Shown: positions 30,856-44,600 of the stretch, in pieces
Position numbering within the stretch: position 1 is the stretch's first letter
Layout of the letters: each line of letters opens with the position of its first letter
Origin: Centroberyx gerrardi
Lineage: Eukaryota; Chordata; Actinopteri; Beryciformes; Berycidae
Assembly: GCF_048128805.1 (NCBI RefSeq)
Contig: NC_136005.1
Span: 12,880,475-12,944,474 of the forward strand
Reading direction: 5' to 3'
DNA length: 64,000 nt
Program-made: the position numbers and the translations under genes
The notes under the pieces: model-generated
What the model was told of the DNA's origin: nothing
What the model saw: only the letters and a program-made list of their open reading frames with translations
Database searches by the model: none

Positions 30856-33318
30856 GTAAGTGAAGATAGTTTTGACTGTTGTTCAACTGTTTCAATTTCA
30901 AAAGCGGATGCCATGATGACACATTGACAGAAAGTTGATATAAATCTGTAGAATTGCCAACAAAAATATCGCTGAAAGAAAGTCAACATTAGAAATCACT
31001 AAGATCAATTTTGTGCCTCTGAAAGCAATATCTTTATTCCACTGAGTGATCAACTTTCAACTCATTTGTATCTGCCTTGTCATTTCTAATAATCAAAAAT
31101 GATTAAAAAAAAACCCCAAAAAACATAGTATGACAACTCACACATGCTCACCATTAAGTGACATGACTGCAGACTTTTCGAAGTTGACGACATTTCCCAG
31201 AGGATGTCAGTGTCGGACTGGTGGAGAACTGTCTGGTGGTGAGGTCATATGATAAGGGTAGTATTTGTGTGTGTGTGTGTGTGTGTGTGTCTTGGTTTAT
31301 AGACCACCACAGTAGTTGTTAATCCCTAATGTTAAGTCACCAGCACGTTCCACTTCCAGGCTAATCAACAACATCTGGCTACAGTGCAGTGGAGGTTAAA
31401 AGCTCTTAACTCAGTGATTACACTGCTTGCTGTCTGCCTGTATGTTTAGCCTAAGGGTGTAGTATTCCACTTTTTTTAAAGTAGAAAAAGCCCTGCCTCA
31501 ACTGCATTTTGAGCTGATAATGAAAAGCGGGTCGTGCGGCACACACTTTGTTTCCATAACGACCAGCTGCAGTAGCTGCCACTATCAGCCATCAGCAGGC
31601 CTTATGTCCCAACTCTCACACCACAAGCTCCCACAGCACAGCCAGTGCGCTTCATGCTGACTAATCCCAATTTTCTCCATTTTCATTCTGGTTGTTGATA
31701 TTGTGGTAAACTGTCAGCTACCCACCCTGCATGACACCCTGCATCTTCTTCATCCTGATAATAGCGGTCTGGGTCATGAGCGCTCCTCTTGCTCTCACCC
31801 TTAGAAAGCACTCCGCTCTGCCTAAAAAGAAGCTAGTAGCAGCGCTTTTTCTAAAGCCGCCACTGTCCGTCTACGGCTGTTCCCCATTAACGTGAACGTA
31901 AAAATGGAGCAGGCAGTTTGAAAAAGCAGAATAGTGTGAATACACCCTAATCTTGTTGGACTCAGAGACCTGCAGACAGAGCAACAGATGTCTTACTGAG
32001 GCTGTATGCCATTTAGTGAGAAGTATATCATAAGATGTATACACATTGGGTGTATGTAAGGAAAGTTAGTGTAACAGTGGTAATTCAAATTGACTCTCAG
32101 AGTATATGTGCTGCTTTGGGTGCATGCAGAGCCACACACTCCCTTAAAATGGATCGTAAAATTTCATATTTTCTAACGCACTCCTTCGACCACGCCTTAC
32201 AGTAAGGTGGTTTTGCATGTGTCCTTATTTCACCCTCAAACCCAGTGGCAGCAGTCCCCAAGATATAAAACCCAGTCACCTTGGAAAATAGCAATAACGA
32301 CAAACCAAGTGACCCACTTTCCCACCTGCTGGGTTTGTGCTCAGTGAGATAAAGGAATGAAGGGAGGGAGAGGGAGCACAGGTGAAATTACTTTACCTTC
32401 CTCGTTTCCCCTGTCCAATCAGCCAATATGTCACTCTTTCCTTTTCTGATTGCCCTCTTCGCTGCATTCTGTCCATCACTATGTAATTAACTCCTTCTGC
32501 CCCTGTTTGTCTCTGTTTATCTTTGTTTCCCCCTCTCTATCTCCCTCTTCCAGTAACTTCCCCTCTCCTCACAAGTGTTTTCTCCTTTTCCCCACTTTTC
32601 TCCATTCTGTCTCTCCCTCACTCCATCAAACTCCCTCTTTCCGCTTTCTCCACCTCTTTGCTGCTGCCTCACTCCATCAAACTCCTTCTTCCCCCTTTCT
32701 CCACCTATTTCTCTCTCCCCCACTCCATCAAATTCTCTCTTCGCCTTGTTCTCCGTCACTCTCTCCATCCCCCTCAGAGTTTACAGATTTATGAGCTGTT
32801 TTCCTATTTGAAGGCGGCAGCTGTTGCTGAATGCCCTGTGTAACTCAGAAGGGGAACAGTGAGGCATTACCGCTGCTCAGCCTAAGTCCCGCTCTTAGCT
32901 GCTTAGCCAGGCTGTTCGACCCAAATGGGCTGTAATGCTGTGGGAGTACCAGTGGACTATCAACCTGTGCCACTGGGGATAATTAATTCATCTTTTTCTC
33001 TAGCTTACTCAAAAAGCAGTTGCTACTTTGCCACCGTTTATACGGATGTTCATTCTCTTCTATTCTATCCTATTCTCCCATAGCCGTTGTATGATTGCCA
33101 GGCCAAGACACAGGCAGACGGTGTGTGTGAGGAGCTGGAGGGCCTTAGTGAGTCAGACAGGAGGGCCAGTTCTCCAGATGCTGACCACAGTCTGGTCCAG
33201 TCGCTGCACACAGGCCTGCCTGTCTATCCTGCCGACTTTAACGACTGAGACAGGGATTATAAGGGATCAAAGTAAAAGGCGCAAATTCCCATAAATGACA
33301 ACATCAAGGCAGATCAAA

Positions 33319-33362
<44 letters not shown>

Positions 33363-33745
33363 CTGTGTGTGAGAGTAGATGCACATATGTGGATGTGTGA
33401 GGAAAAAAGTGGAGTACAATTATTTAGTGTAATGCTATATCAGCTGCTTTGAGCTATTTCCAGCTCCTGGCGCTGTACCTTTGCAGAGGTGCAGAAGTTC
33501 AAGCAAGGACTTCCAGACGTTTTTTTAATGGGGAAATTCAATGCCGCCCAGTTGTATCCTTAATAGCATGAGGAAATACAGAGTGGTGTGAAGACCTTCT
33601 GGTGAGAACACAAAGCCAGTGTTATACCTTTATTTTTTTAATCCTCATGGTTGATTTTCATCATTAGTTAATGTCAGGAGCAAAATTGCAGATTTTAATG
33701 GGGTACACATGCTCTAGGAGTCTTTTTTTGTAGATGTGAGAGATG

Positions 33746-33787
<42 letters not shown>

Positions 33788-33926
33788 AAGACAGAGAGAG
33801 AAGAGAGAGAGAGAGAGCACACCTCAACTAAGAAGCTAGCCAAACACATAAACAACTTCCACATGACTACATGGCAATCAAATGATCACGTACACACGCA
33901 CAACTCACTCTCTGTCTTACTCTCTA

Positions 33927-33973
<47 letters not shown>

Positions 33974-36900
33974 CACATCCCTTAATTCATATGAGAGGAG
34001 CAGACTTGAATTTTCATCCCACTGGTTCGCGCTACTAATCCTTGTAGAAATAAAATGCCTCTGATTTAGAACAAATACCTCCTTATTACCTAAATTTCAA
34101 AAGGGCTAGACTTCTGTGACAGATGTTTCCAGTTGCATTAACACTTCACAGCACACTCCTGCTATTGCACTTAAGTACAGGGCCGGGGCATGGCAAGACA
34201 AGCTGCATCAACAAATACAACTTTGCTCTTATAGCGAGCCTCACTGTCCAATATGTTACATAATATAGGGAGAGGGGGTGTTTTCTCCTTCTTGTAAGGA
34301 TGTGGAATATCGTAAACAAGGTCCAGACCTGCTGGTTTATGCCTGTCTTTCTGCCAACATACATCTGGCACAACGATACCTCTCTAATCTGTCTGAAACC
34401 ATTCTGGGTGCAACTTCATAAAGTCCTGCGTTTCCCCCTCCCTCTCTTCTGCAGCTTTTTATTAGCCTCTGGCAAAGGCAGCATGTGCATACTCTTGGAA
34501 AACTCCCGCTTCGCTTAGAAAGTGATGGAGAGAGAAAGACTGCCCTTTGCAAAGGGCACTGGTGATTATTAATAGATGATTTGCCTTTGTGTAGCCTGGC
34601 TGTAACTGAAGCACACAAGTTGTATTTCAGAATGAAGCACTGTGACGTAAATCATGTTAAATCCAAGCCTACACCTTGAATAGCACTGTGTCTAAAATAG
34701 GGATTGCAGTTGTCACAACACTATCAGGTGCAAACTCAGGGTGGGTAAAGACAGACAATCCCTGCAGTGTGGGATAAATGCTAATCCAAAGCTGAGATTT
34801 CAAACGATGACAATGACATAGCTTGGTATTCAGGTTTATTAAGAGGCCCAGACTCATGCCATATGTCTATATGTAGAACCTAGCTGTTAACAAGCCCAGA
34901 GACGCAGTTAGTTCTTATTGCTAATGTATTGTTTCCATCACCTCTGCTATATTTTGCCACTTTACTGTATCTTGTTACCCTGCCCTTGGTTTATGAGGGT
35001 CATGGTGAGGCTGACTAAGGATTTATTGTAGCCCTTGTGTGTGGGAGTTCATGTCAAAGGTGAAACTGTACTAGAAAATTGATATGTCTTTTTAAAGACA
35101 ATGTGCATTCCACTATCCCCACAGAATTGCACTAGATTTCCAGACAATGTAGTGAAGGAAAGAAAGGAGAGAGATGTGTGGCAGGGCCAATTTAAACCAA
35201 ACCAATTTTAATGGGTTTCCCACACAAGCACACCAATCTATTCAACCAGCAGGACACCTGAGGATGGATTTGTCTAAACAAGAAAGAAGAAATCAAAAGT
35301 TCTAACTTTGTTCCCTCTGGTTTGAAAAACAGTGTTTGAACTTGCTACTTGATGAGGTAAATTCAGTCACGTACCAGCTGCATGAAGTAGTGCACAATAA
35401 AATCTCTGGCTTTTAAAATTCATAAAGTGTTAACATGCCATTCAAAAGAACTATAAGGTCTGTGAGTCTGCAGTGGGAACCAGGCCCATAACTGAAGTCA
35501 CCACCCAAACATTTGCAGTCTACTGTAGCTGATTTGTGTTCCTTTATTAACCTTCTAATACCATTAGTCACCTCGTAAATGACCCTAATAATGTTTTACT
35601 GTTTCGTTTTCATTATCAAACATCTTGAAGTGATAATCACAAGCCAAATGGTTTGGCCGTGAAATCCCCAGTCCTTTGTCTTGGTGTGAGGGCAGAAGAC
35701 TTGTTATGTAACAAGAGGAGAAAACTAAAAACTGCTTTTTGATTTCCTAAAAAAAAAAAAAAAAGTTGGATGCACTTCAGAGTAGGTGCTGGAATGTAAT
35801 TATTCACAAGACGTCTGGGACTCCATGCAACAGTAGCTCCGGAGGCTCTGAAGTGATTGGGAGCCTCTTGGCATTGGGTGCTATTTAAATCAATGTTAAT
35901 TAAGTGGCACAGCCGGGTTGTTTGTGTCCCAACTCCATATGCTTTCTCTTAACAAAGTTTGTTAAAGTTTCTCCTCATAGAATTCATGAGAGCACGCTAT
36001 CGCACTGAAAAATCCACACTGTAAACTGTTGTACTTCAACGATTTAGTGTGTTATCAACAGAAATATTCTGTTGTGCAATAATGTGGTAGAAAAAAGCTT
36101 TCGTTTAACTGTAAATCATAATCAGCAGGGAAACAATACCAAGGAGACAAAAGGAGAAACGGGCAAAAACTATTTGGTTGGATTTGTACCGTTACAGAAC
36201 CTGCATGAGCCACATCTGTCCAGCAGAAACAGTGTGGAAACATTTGTTTCTGTTTATCCAGCCATTCCAATGTATCATAGCTGATATGAAAAGCTATCAA
36301 TGGTTTTTCAAGCCAGGGGCATAAAAATCCACCATGAAGGTCTGCTGATTGTCCTTTAAACAAACACCTGTTGGATCAACGTTTAACTGAAACTTATGTA
36401 ATGCATTTCAGTCTATCTTTGTTTTGTTGAGCAGCCGTCCCGCTTTGCAAAATCTATCATAGAGGTTAAGGATTGAAAATAAATGGGTTTGGCATAACAA
36501 TAAAGAGGCGCAGTGAGCCGTAAAACCAGCGGGGACTGGGATCGATGCTCGCCTCGGTGCTGGGTGTCTCTGATCGTAAACTCAGCGGTGTCCCTACTAA
36601 AGTACTAAGTGCTCGCACAGACACACGCACATATAGAGAGGCTGTTGAAGCTACTTTTTCCTCAAAATATTTCTGTCATGGGCCATGACGTTTATTTTTT
36701 CCGCACAGCCCGAGTTAAACTCCGGGATGAAATGTCAAGCAAACAGCTGACGGTTTTGAAAACATTAAAAGCTGGTACTGTAGGAAAATGATTCATTATA
36801 CTTCAAAGCATGGGAGAAAACATAGCACATGCCTAATAAATCGAAAAGTTAACAATGAGTGTCAGTGTGAATGTCTTTCTCAGTCCAAGAAAGGTCATGG

Positions 36901-37154
36901 TTGCTTCCATCTTATATTTGCTGTTGTGCTGATGCTTTTTAAAGTGGATGTGTGAGAAAAGGGAGAGTGTGTGTGTGTGTAAGTGTGTATTTGTGTGTGT
37001 GTGTGTGTGCTGATACTGTTGAGAAATGGTGGCCCCTATGACGCCTGGCACAGCCTCAAATGGGGAGAGTATGTAATCACAGAGGAGGGATGCCATGCAG
37101 TGCGTCTAATGACAGAATCAGATACACAGAGAGTGTAAAGGACAGAGAGAGAGA

Positions 37155-37190
<36 letters not shown>

Positions 37191-38569
37191 TGGAGAAAGA
37201 CGGAGGAGGAGGAGATGAAAGCTGGATGGGAGGCAGACAGTAGGAATGAGGATCTGCTGTTGTCAACATGTTGCGCCAGACAGCATTGACCCGTGGGAAG
37301 AAGATATAAGAGCGACATGCTGTGTGTGTGCGTGTGTGCATGCATACGTGTGTTTGTGTGCAGATGCATGTGTCAAAAGGATCATAAAAATGAAATGCGT
37401 AAGAAATGGGTGTGTAAGTTGCGTGCAGGTATGTGTGTGTGTGTGTGTGTGCGTGCTCTGTGACAGGAGACGGAGCAGGCTAAAGTGAAGGCTTGGCTGT
37501 GTTTGCTGGCTCAGCCGCAGCTTAACAGATGACTCCGCATGCACTGATTTGTCTCAGCTGGGGCTTGATTAGCGTCCTCAACAGCGGCCGCTTGCTGACG
37601 GATCCAAGAGGAGGAGGAAGGACGGGAGGAGGAGAAGCAGGGGAGAGGACGGCGAGGTGAAGGATGAAAAGAAGTACGGCAATTAGCAAGGAGGGAGGAG
37701 AGGAGGAGGAGGAGGTGGGGGAAGAGGGACAGGATGACCCAGAGGAGGGAGGTGAAGAGGCAAGAGGAGTAGCAGACAGCGGGAGCAAGAGGAGGGGAAG
37801 AGATAGCGAAGGAGCGAGAAGAGGGAGGAGGAAAAGCAGGCAGAGGAGGAGGAGAAGGAGCAAGAGGGCGAGCAGAGGGGGAAGGAAGAGGAGATGGAAG
37901 TAGAGGAGTGAGGTGGATGAAAGGATCTAAGAGGAGGAGGGTGCCGTGCGAAAGGAAAGGATGAAGGAGAGTATTCTGATCATATAAAAGTTGCAGACAG
38001 TATATTGAGACGTCGGCATGCTAACTCGCACAGGATGTGACTTCTTTGACATGGCTCAAAGAAACTAAAAGTAAAAACCTATACTGCTTCTATTTGTCTG
38101 TCCCATTTGTCTGTCTGTCTGTTTGCCTGTGTGTCTAACTGCCTGGCTCTCCCTGCCTCTCCATTTCTTTATCCACTCTGTTAATAGAAGACCTTGGCCC
38201 AGTGATTGTTTCAGCACAGATGAACGGTGCATAAAAAAGGATAGAAGGCCTAAGGAAAAAAAAATGAATAAGAGAATGAAAGGGATGGAGAGAATAAAGA
38301 GTAAAGAATGGAGAAAAAGTGTCAGCAGTACTTTTCCATGCGGACCGAGGCTTTGTAATGAGAGTGTCTCACTTCAAGCTGAAAGCCCCTGTGCCTTGAT
38401 CAAAGAGCAGAACGTGCTCAGACTGCTGCACAATGTAATGTGTGTGCATTGTCATTGTGTGTGTGTGTGTGTGTGTATGTGGTTTTGTATGTGGAATGTA
38501 TTATAACTTGGGATCAAGTGTCAACAACTGTTCGCATCAGACTCAACTGCACTCATATTCATGGATCCA

Positions 38570-38602
<33 letters not shown>

Positions 38603-41600
38603 ATAACAAGGGCTTTCCCTGTGCACCCACGTCCTAGAGTTACATAAAGTAAACAGACACTGAGGCAAAACAGTGGAATGTGCTGTAGATGGACTCAGAA
38701 ACAAACTATAAAACATTTGGGAATGAACCATCATTCATTCTCCGTTCCAAACCCAGGCGTTCCCTGTACTATCATTGAACTGAAACTCTTAAAAACAAGC
38801 TTCTCAGAGAGAAGGGGGATAAATAGATTCAGGGATTTGGACCGGAGATTGAGTGTGCTGGTGTCATCTGTGTGCTCATCTCTGTGTTTTACCTCCTGTT
38901 GTTTTCCTCACTGTGTGCAGGTCCAGTCTGGAACAGCACTCTGCTCAGGACCTGGAGCCAGACAGACAGGAACAGGAAGGTGGCCCACAACAGGTTAACT
39001 GACACACAGACTACAGGTACCGTATCCATCAGTCATTCATGTCTGATTTATCTGTGGATTACGCCACACTCTGATAAACTGTAGTTTAGTTATGTAGTCT
39101 ATAACATTAATATGATCATGCTGTATCACTCAGAGATAAACCAGCATTATTCAAACAGTTTCAGATTTATGAAATGCTTCAGCGCAAGGTGCAAATCCAC
39201 AACAGTATGAACCAGAGCCTGACGGCTGTAAGACAACGCAATTATATTTTAATTAACTTCAAGTTGACTATATCACAAGGCCAAAGTGTTTTATTATAAC
39301 TGACTTTCCATAGGGATAATTTTGGCCCACATCCTTTCAAAAAACATAATGTGTATTAAATTAGGGAACCCAGTGACACAGAAATGTTGGAACATTAAAT
39401 GTAGTTGAGAGCAGTTCACACTGATTGACTATTCATTGCATTCTGTCACAGTTAATATCTGAGCCAACACACACTGTGTTGTAGCCACAGGCAAAGGAAA
39501 TTAGAATTAAATGTCTCTGTCGTCTTGGAGTTGAAAAGCATGGGCTTTTGATGATTTAACAACTGTTTTTAATTGAACAAGCAGCGCCAGTATCCAGATT
39601 GCCGGCTACAGCACATATCTCTGAAAGCAAACCCTCCATCTGTACACACCACGTCACCCTATATTCCCCCAAGGGCATCATTTATTAGAGTGGCAATGTA
39701 TTTGCTCAGTGAAAGAAAGATACTCTGTCAGTATGGTGCTAATGCATTGCTACACAGTTATTTCCTCACATCCCTTGAGTTGAGAACATGTGGCAGACGA
39801 AAAGCTAGACAATGTGCCTCATCTGTCAAGTCAGGGGGCTTGGAAAGAACCTGGATAATGCAGACCTCCCTGGGGTGCATGAACTCAGTCTCAAATGGCA
39901 GTAGCAGACCTCCTCTTAAACTTTGTAACCCTTCCCCGCTCTTTCACCGTTTTCTTCCTTCTTTCTCCCTCTTGGTCCTGACCGATGCCTCCCCTCCATG
40001 TTTCTTTTCTTCTCTCTTTTTCTTTCTTCTCCATTCTGTCTCTCGCCCCTGATGAATAATCCCCCTACTCCTGTGGTTTTCACACATGTCTCCCCTCCAT
40101 GCACCTCCAGGCGTGACAGAATGGACATCATGGTTCAACATCGACCATCCTGGGGGGAATGGAGACTACGAGCGCCTGGAGGCCATCCGTTTCTACTACA
40201 GAGAGAGAGTCTGTGCCCGGCCCACGGCCATGGAGGCCCGCACTACCGACTGGGTGGCAGCAGCGGACACCGGGGAAGTGGTCCACTCCAGCCTGGAGAA
40301 GGGCTTCTGGTGCATTAACAAGGAGCAGCCCTACGGACGCATCTGCTCCAACTACCATGTCCGCTTCCAGTGTCCCCCAGGTAGCGCTGACCACAGCAGC
40401 TCAGGGCGGCACACATTGTTACTTTACAGATGTGAATATTCATATAGAAATTCAGACAAACACACACAGGATTTTCACATGCAGGCTTATGTGCACTGGG
40501 CACAGTGAAGAGTCAACAGTGATAAACCCTCTAAAGCTTCCTGCCGTGAAATGAGTTTGCTCATCAAAGTGACAATGAAACCTCATTTTGAAAGCATCCT
40601 GCTTCCTTAATGTGATAATGCGGGACATAATGCAGGATGGGATCATTCAAAAGTGTAAACCAGTGAGATATCAGTTAGGGAGAGAAAGGCAATTTCATTT
40701 GATGTATTTTTGAAAGTCCCCACTGAAGATTTTTTGGTTTTCCAGGAAGTAAAAGTAATGAGATTTTCATAGAAAAATACATTTTTTGTCTTTTTTTTTT
40801 TTTTTTTTTTTTGCATAAATTGTCAAATAGGTGTATGGTATGATGGTTTGAATGAGCTAAAAAGGTAAGAAATCATTTTGCATTTCAGTGTGACTTTAAG
40901 ACTCCTTCACTTGTGCTCAGGATGTCATGCTCTGCTGTTCATTGTGTGTGTTCAGTCCAGGCTTATTGGACTGACTGGAATGAGTGGGGTCCCTGTTCCA
41001 CCACGCTTTGTAACGACGTCGGCATCCAAGTCCGCCAGAGGACGTGTGTGAGCACCCAGCCCCTCCCTCTGCTGTTGGTACCGGCCTGCCAGGGGCATCA
41101 TTCAGAGAGGAGGGAGTGTGCCACCGCTCCATGCACAGGTGAGGATCCAACGTGCCAGAAAACTACTGTACGTTATGCACTGTGATAACATCACACATGT
41201 ATATAATGAGCAACCTTCCATCTCTCTGCCCCATCTGTTTTTCTGTTTTCCCCATGTCATTGTCATTGTCCATGTTCTTGTCACTGTTTTCTTGTTCACT
41301 ATTGCATGCTCAGCCGTCCCGGTGGGTGATCCCTCTTTGACTCCCGCCTAAGGTTTCTTCCATTTTTTTTCCTAACAAGGTTTTCATGTCTTGTGGATTT
41401 CCTGGTGTTTGTCTATTACTCTGTTCTGTTGTTGATCAGTTAGATCTAGTTTGTAAAGTCCTTTGAGACATGCATGTGATAAAGAGCTATATATAAATAA
41501 ACAAACTTGAACTTGAACTAGAGGACCAAGGTTCAAGCCCTTATGTGGACAGGCATCCTCCCTGCTGAGGTGTCCTTGAGCAAGTCACTGAATCCCTACC

Positions 41601-44600
41601 AGCTCCAGCTGTTTTGTAGCTGACCCTGCACTCTCTTAACCTGCCTGTGGAGGGTTCAAGTGAAAAAATAATTTCCCCATGGGGATCAATAAAGTATCAC
41701 AGCTGGTATAGCACTTTTGTTCGTCTATAGAATTGAATATCCTTATTTGTATCAATTTATAGTCAAATAAACAGTTTTGTTGAAGACCAAATTCAAACTT
41801 GAATGAAATTTTGCCATAAAACACTGTTAACCGCTGAGACTAGACTGGTATTTCAACTTCTCTCGGCAATGACAGCCCCTTCGTCACGACATCAAAGCCA
41901 GTCTTTCAAGGTCATCATCATATTGGGACAATCAGAGTAATTTATCCACTGCCAAAAAGGTCTGTCATGAAATACCAGGACCCCCATTAATAATATCTGT
42001 CATTCTCATTAACTGCACATTTGATGTGAATAGAGCTCTAGGGCCTTTGATCAGCGGAGGGCTGTCACCTAATGTCTCTCTGCCTGTCCCACTGGGGGAG
42101 AACAGCAAATACATGACAAGCCAGGTCACACTCTTCACACTGAGCTTCACTGTCAAGTCCCCACTAGGCATGACAGGTCCACACGTCTAGCTGCTCTCTT
42201 GTTCTTTCCGATTCTTTTCTTCATTAATTAGAATTACAGAAACAAACGTAATAGTGTTTTACCAAGAGGGAATAAACGCTAATATTTGGTGATGATTCTG
42301 GCATTGAAAACATTAGCTATACTTTCCTCTTCCTCTTGGCTTCCCTTGGGAAAAACATTTGGTATATAAAAGTCATTATTCAATATTTCAAAACACCCTC
42401 TAAAACTGTTTTTGTAAGCAAAGGTCTTCAGATGGGTTATACATTTAACAGTAACCCATAATGTGCTGTACTTTTATGCTAGCAATTATTTTGCCATGGT
42501 AAGTAAGTGCCATTTTTGTCTAATGGGGTGTATCTCATTTTGGGATTAAATTTCAAACTCATATTGTCCTCTCCTGTCTCCCTGTGTGATTAGCCAAATG
42601 GAGACCATGGGGTCGGTGGGGGACCTGCTCAGTGACCTGTGGTGGAGGTCGTAGGATTAGGAGGAGGACCTGTATGAGGACTTCGGAGACAGTGCAGTGT
42701 GTTGGACGACCTGTGGAAATACAGAAGTGTGGGAAAAGCCCATGCCCAGGTACTGTAGAAGGCACACAGATGATATGAAGAGATATGAATTCAAACTGAT
42801 GTTGAAAATAATATATCGTGGACATTGTAAATGATACATAGTAACGTCTTTTTCTCTATCTGCCTGTGTTCATGTCTCTCTCTCCCAAACAGCCAAATGT
42901 CAGCATGTGTGCACTGAGGGCCGTCCCAGCGAGGACTGCAGCCGCTGTGTGTGTGACGGCCACGTGCTGCAAGGAGAAGTGTACAGTATGACGGGCGTTC
43001 CTGTGGCGGGGGCCAGGGTGGCGCTGGCCAACCGGCCCAAGATCATCCGCGCCCGTACGGATGCCAACGGCCAGTTCAGGCTCCCAGGAGTCTGCTCCTC
43101 CAGCTCCACCTTGCTCTCCATCAGGAAGGAGAGGTTTGCCCCGGCCGCCGCCTCCACATCCAGTAACACCACAGGGTTATCCTGGGTACGGGCTGTCCTC
43201 AAGTCAGCTGGTGAGTCTCAGTGAGGACAAAGGAGCGTGGGCATGAACTATATTAAAAGCTAAGAGATAGAAGGTTCACTTGTAAGTTGTTTTCCCTTGA
43301 GCTGATCTTGTCGAACCCAAGTGACCATAAAAATATACAGTTTCAAGGTCTATTATAGTTAAGTGTACAGGTGATTTATTTAATGTACAGGTTAGCTATA
43401 ATGTCAGCGATTCCCATGAGAATGAGTATCCTGACGCTCATTAACAGAGCCAGGAAGGCATCCAATCATATCATCCAATCATCTATATTCCCAGACTGTA
43501 GGAAACAAAATGACAAATTGTCACAACAACAATATAGAAAGATATTGGAAGAGCAGTTACACGCACTTGGTTATATGGAAAGCAACTGAACAAAGGGGTT
43601 TCCACCTGTGCAGCATTTGAAACTGTAATTCCCACACCAACAGTTTTTCATAAGCACGGAGACCAATGTGAGATTAAAGTGTAAGGCTTGATTGAGTTTT
43701 ATGGGGTGTGAAGACTCTGCGGTGCCATTCATAACAATGAGAGTGAAGTATTGAGGATTTGCTTCCATCTGTTTTCTACAGAAAAGCCATACATTGTGAA
43801 GCACCCTGAGGACAAAGTGCGTTACGAGGGAGGCCGGGTGCTGCTGTGCTGCAAGGCAACAGGATCACCCACACCCGACAAATATTACTGGTAAGATGAC
43901 TGTTTTTTAGATTTGTGGAGCACAGAAAATCCCAGACGTTCTACCTTCCAGAAATCTGCAGTATTTTTTTTTAATAAATGTATCTGAAATAGGTATTTGA
44001 TTACTTTTGAATATTGTTCAATTTGCATTTGGCTGTAGTTAAAAGATTTCATTTATATCAAGATACTTTTGTGAGCTGTGTTTTTATTATAAAATACTCA
44101 AACTACAGTAATTTCTAGAATAGACCAGATGTTTTCTAAAAATAAAATAGGCAGTATCAAATTCATATTCATCCACTTTTTGTTTTCTGTTATGGCTAAT
44201 GGTCATTTCTATTTTGCCAGCTGCACCACATCACACATAATTAGGATAGAAACTATGTATGTGCCCTTGTGTCTTTGTTCTGGTTTTAATTTCGATGAAG
44301 GCCATGTGGCTGAAACGGCAATTTTAATGAAAACCCAGTGAAAGAGATTTTTATGCGCCCAAACAAAAGCTGCACTTTTTCTTTGCCTTAACATTTGTAT
44401 TTTGAAAATACAAATTACAGATAGTTAATTGAATACAATTCTTTACACCAGGTACTTTGTCATTTATTTTGATACACTGGATGAGCATATTGCAATTTGT
44501 ACCAAGATACATTTTATTTACATTTTATTTGTGTCTATCTCTGCTAACATTTAAATTGACTTTCTCTCTCTTTGTCTCTATTTGTCTTCATCTCCAACCC

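Larger units (their letters stand above)
32340..38920. other. Rest of cilp2 intron 1
   Basis: No exon recognised. Contents are pyrimidine-rich sequence with tandem ACTCCATCAAACTC-type units (about 32620-32740), CT, GA and CA tracts (33320-33362, 33746-33820, 33929-33972), an A-run at 35748-35764, an AT-rich conserved-looking block (35.78-35.98 kb), GA and GT tracts at 36.97-37.44 kb and a long purine-rich stretch at 37.6-37.95 kb. Confidence 0.55.

Noticed and set aside
32450..32843. Three pyrimidine-rich frames with Ser/Pro/Leu/Phe repeats
   Set aside because: Degenerate tandem CT-rich sequence in cilp2 intron 1; no domain.
37522..37903. 113-codon and 79-codon frames in the purine-rich tract
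   Set aside because: Composition artefact (Leu/Pro/Ser on one strand, Glu/Arg/Gly on the other).
39573..40052. 159-codon plus-strand frame before cilp2 exon 3
   Set aside because: Lies in intron 2, out of phase with the exon join, with no family similarity; the acceptor at 40110 explains the true exon.
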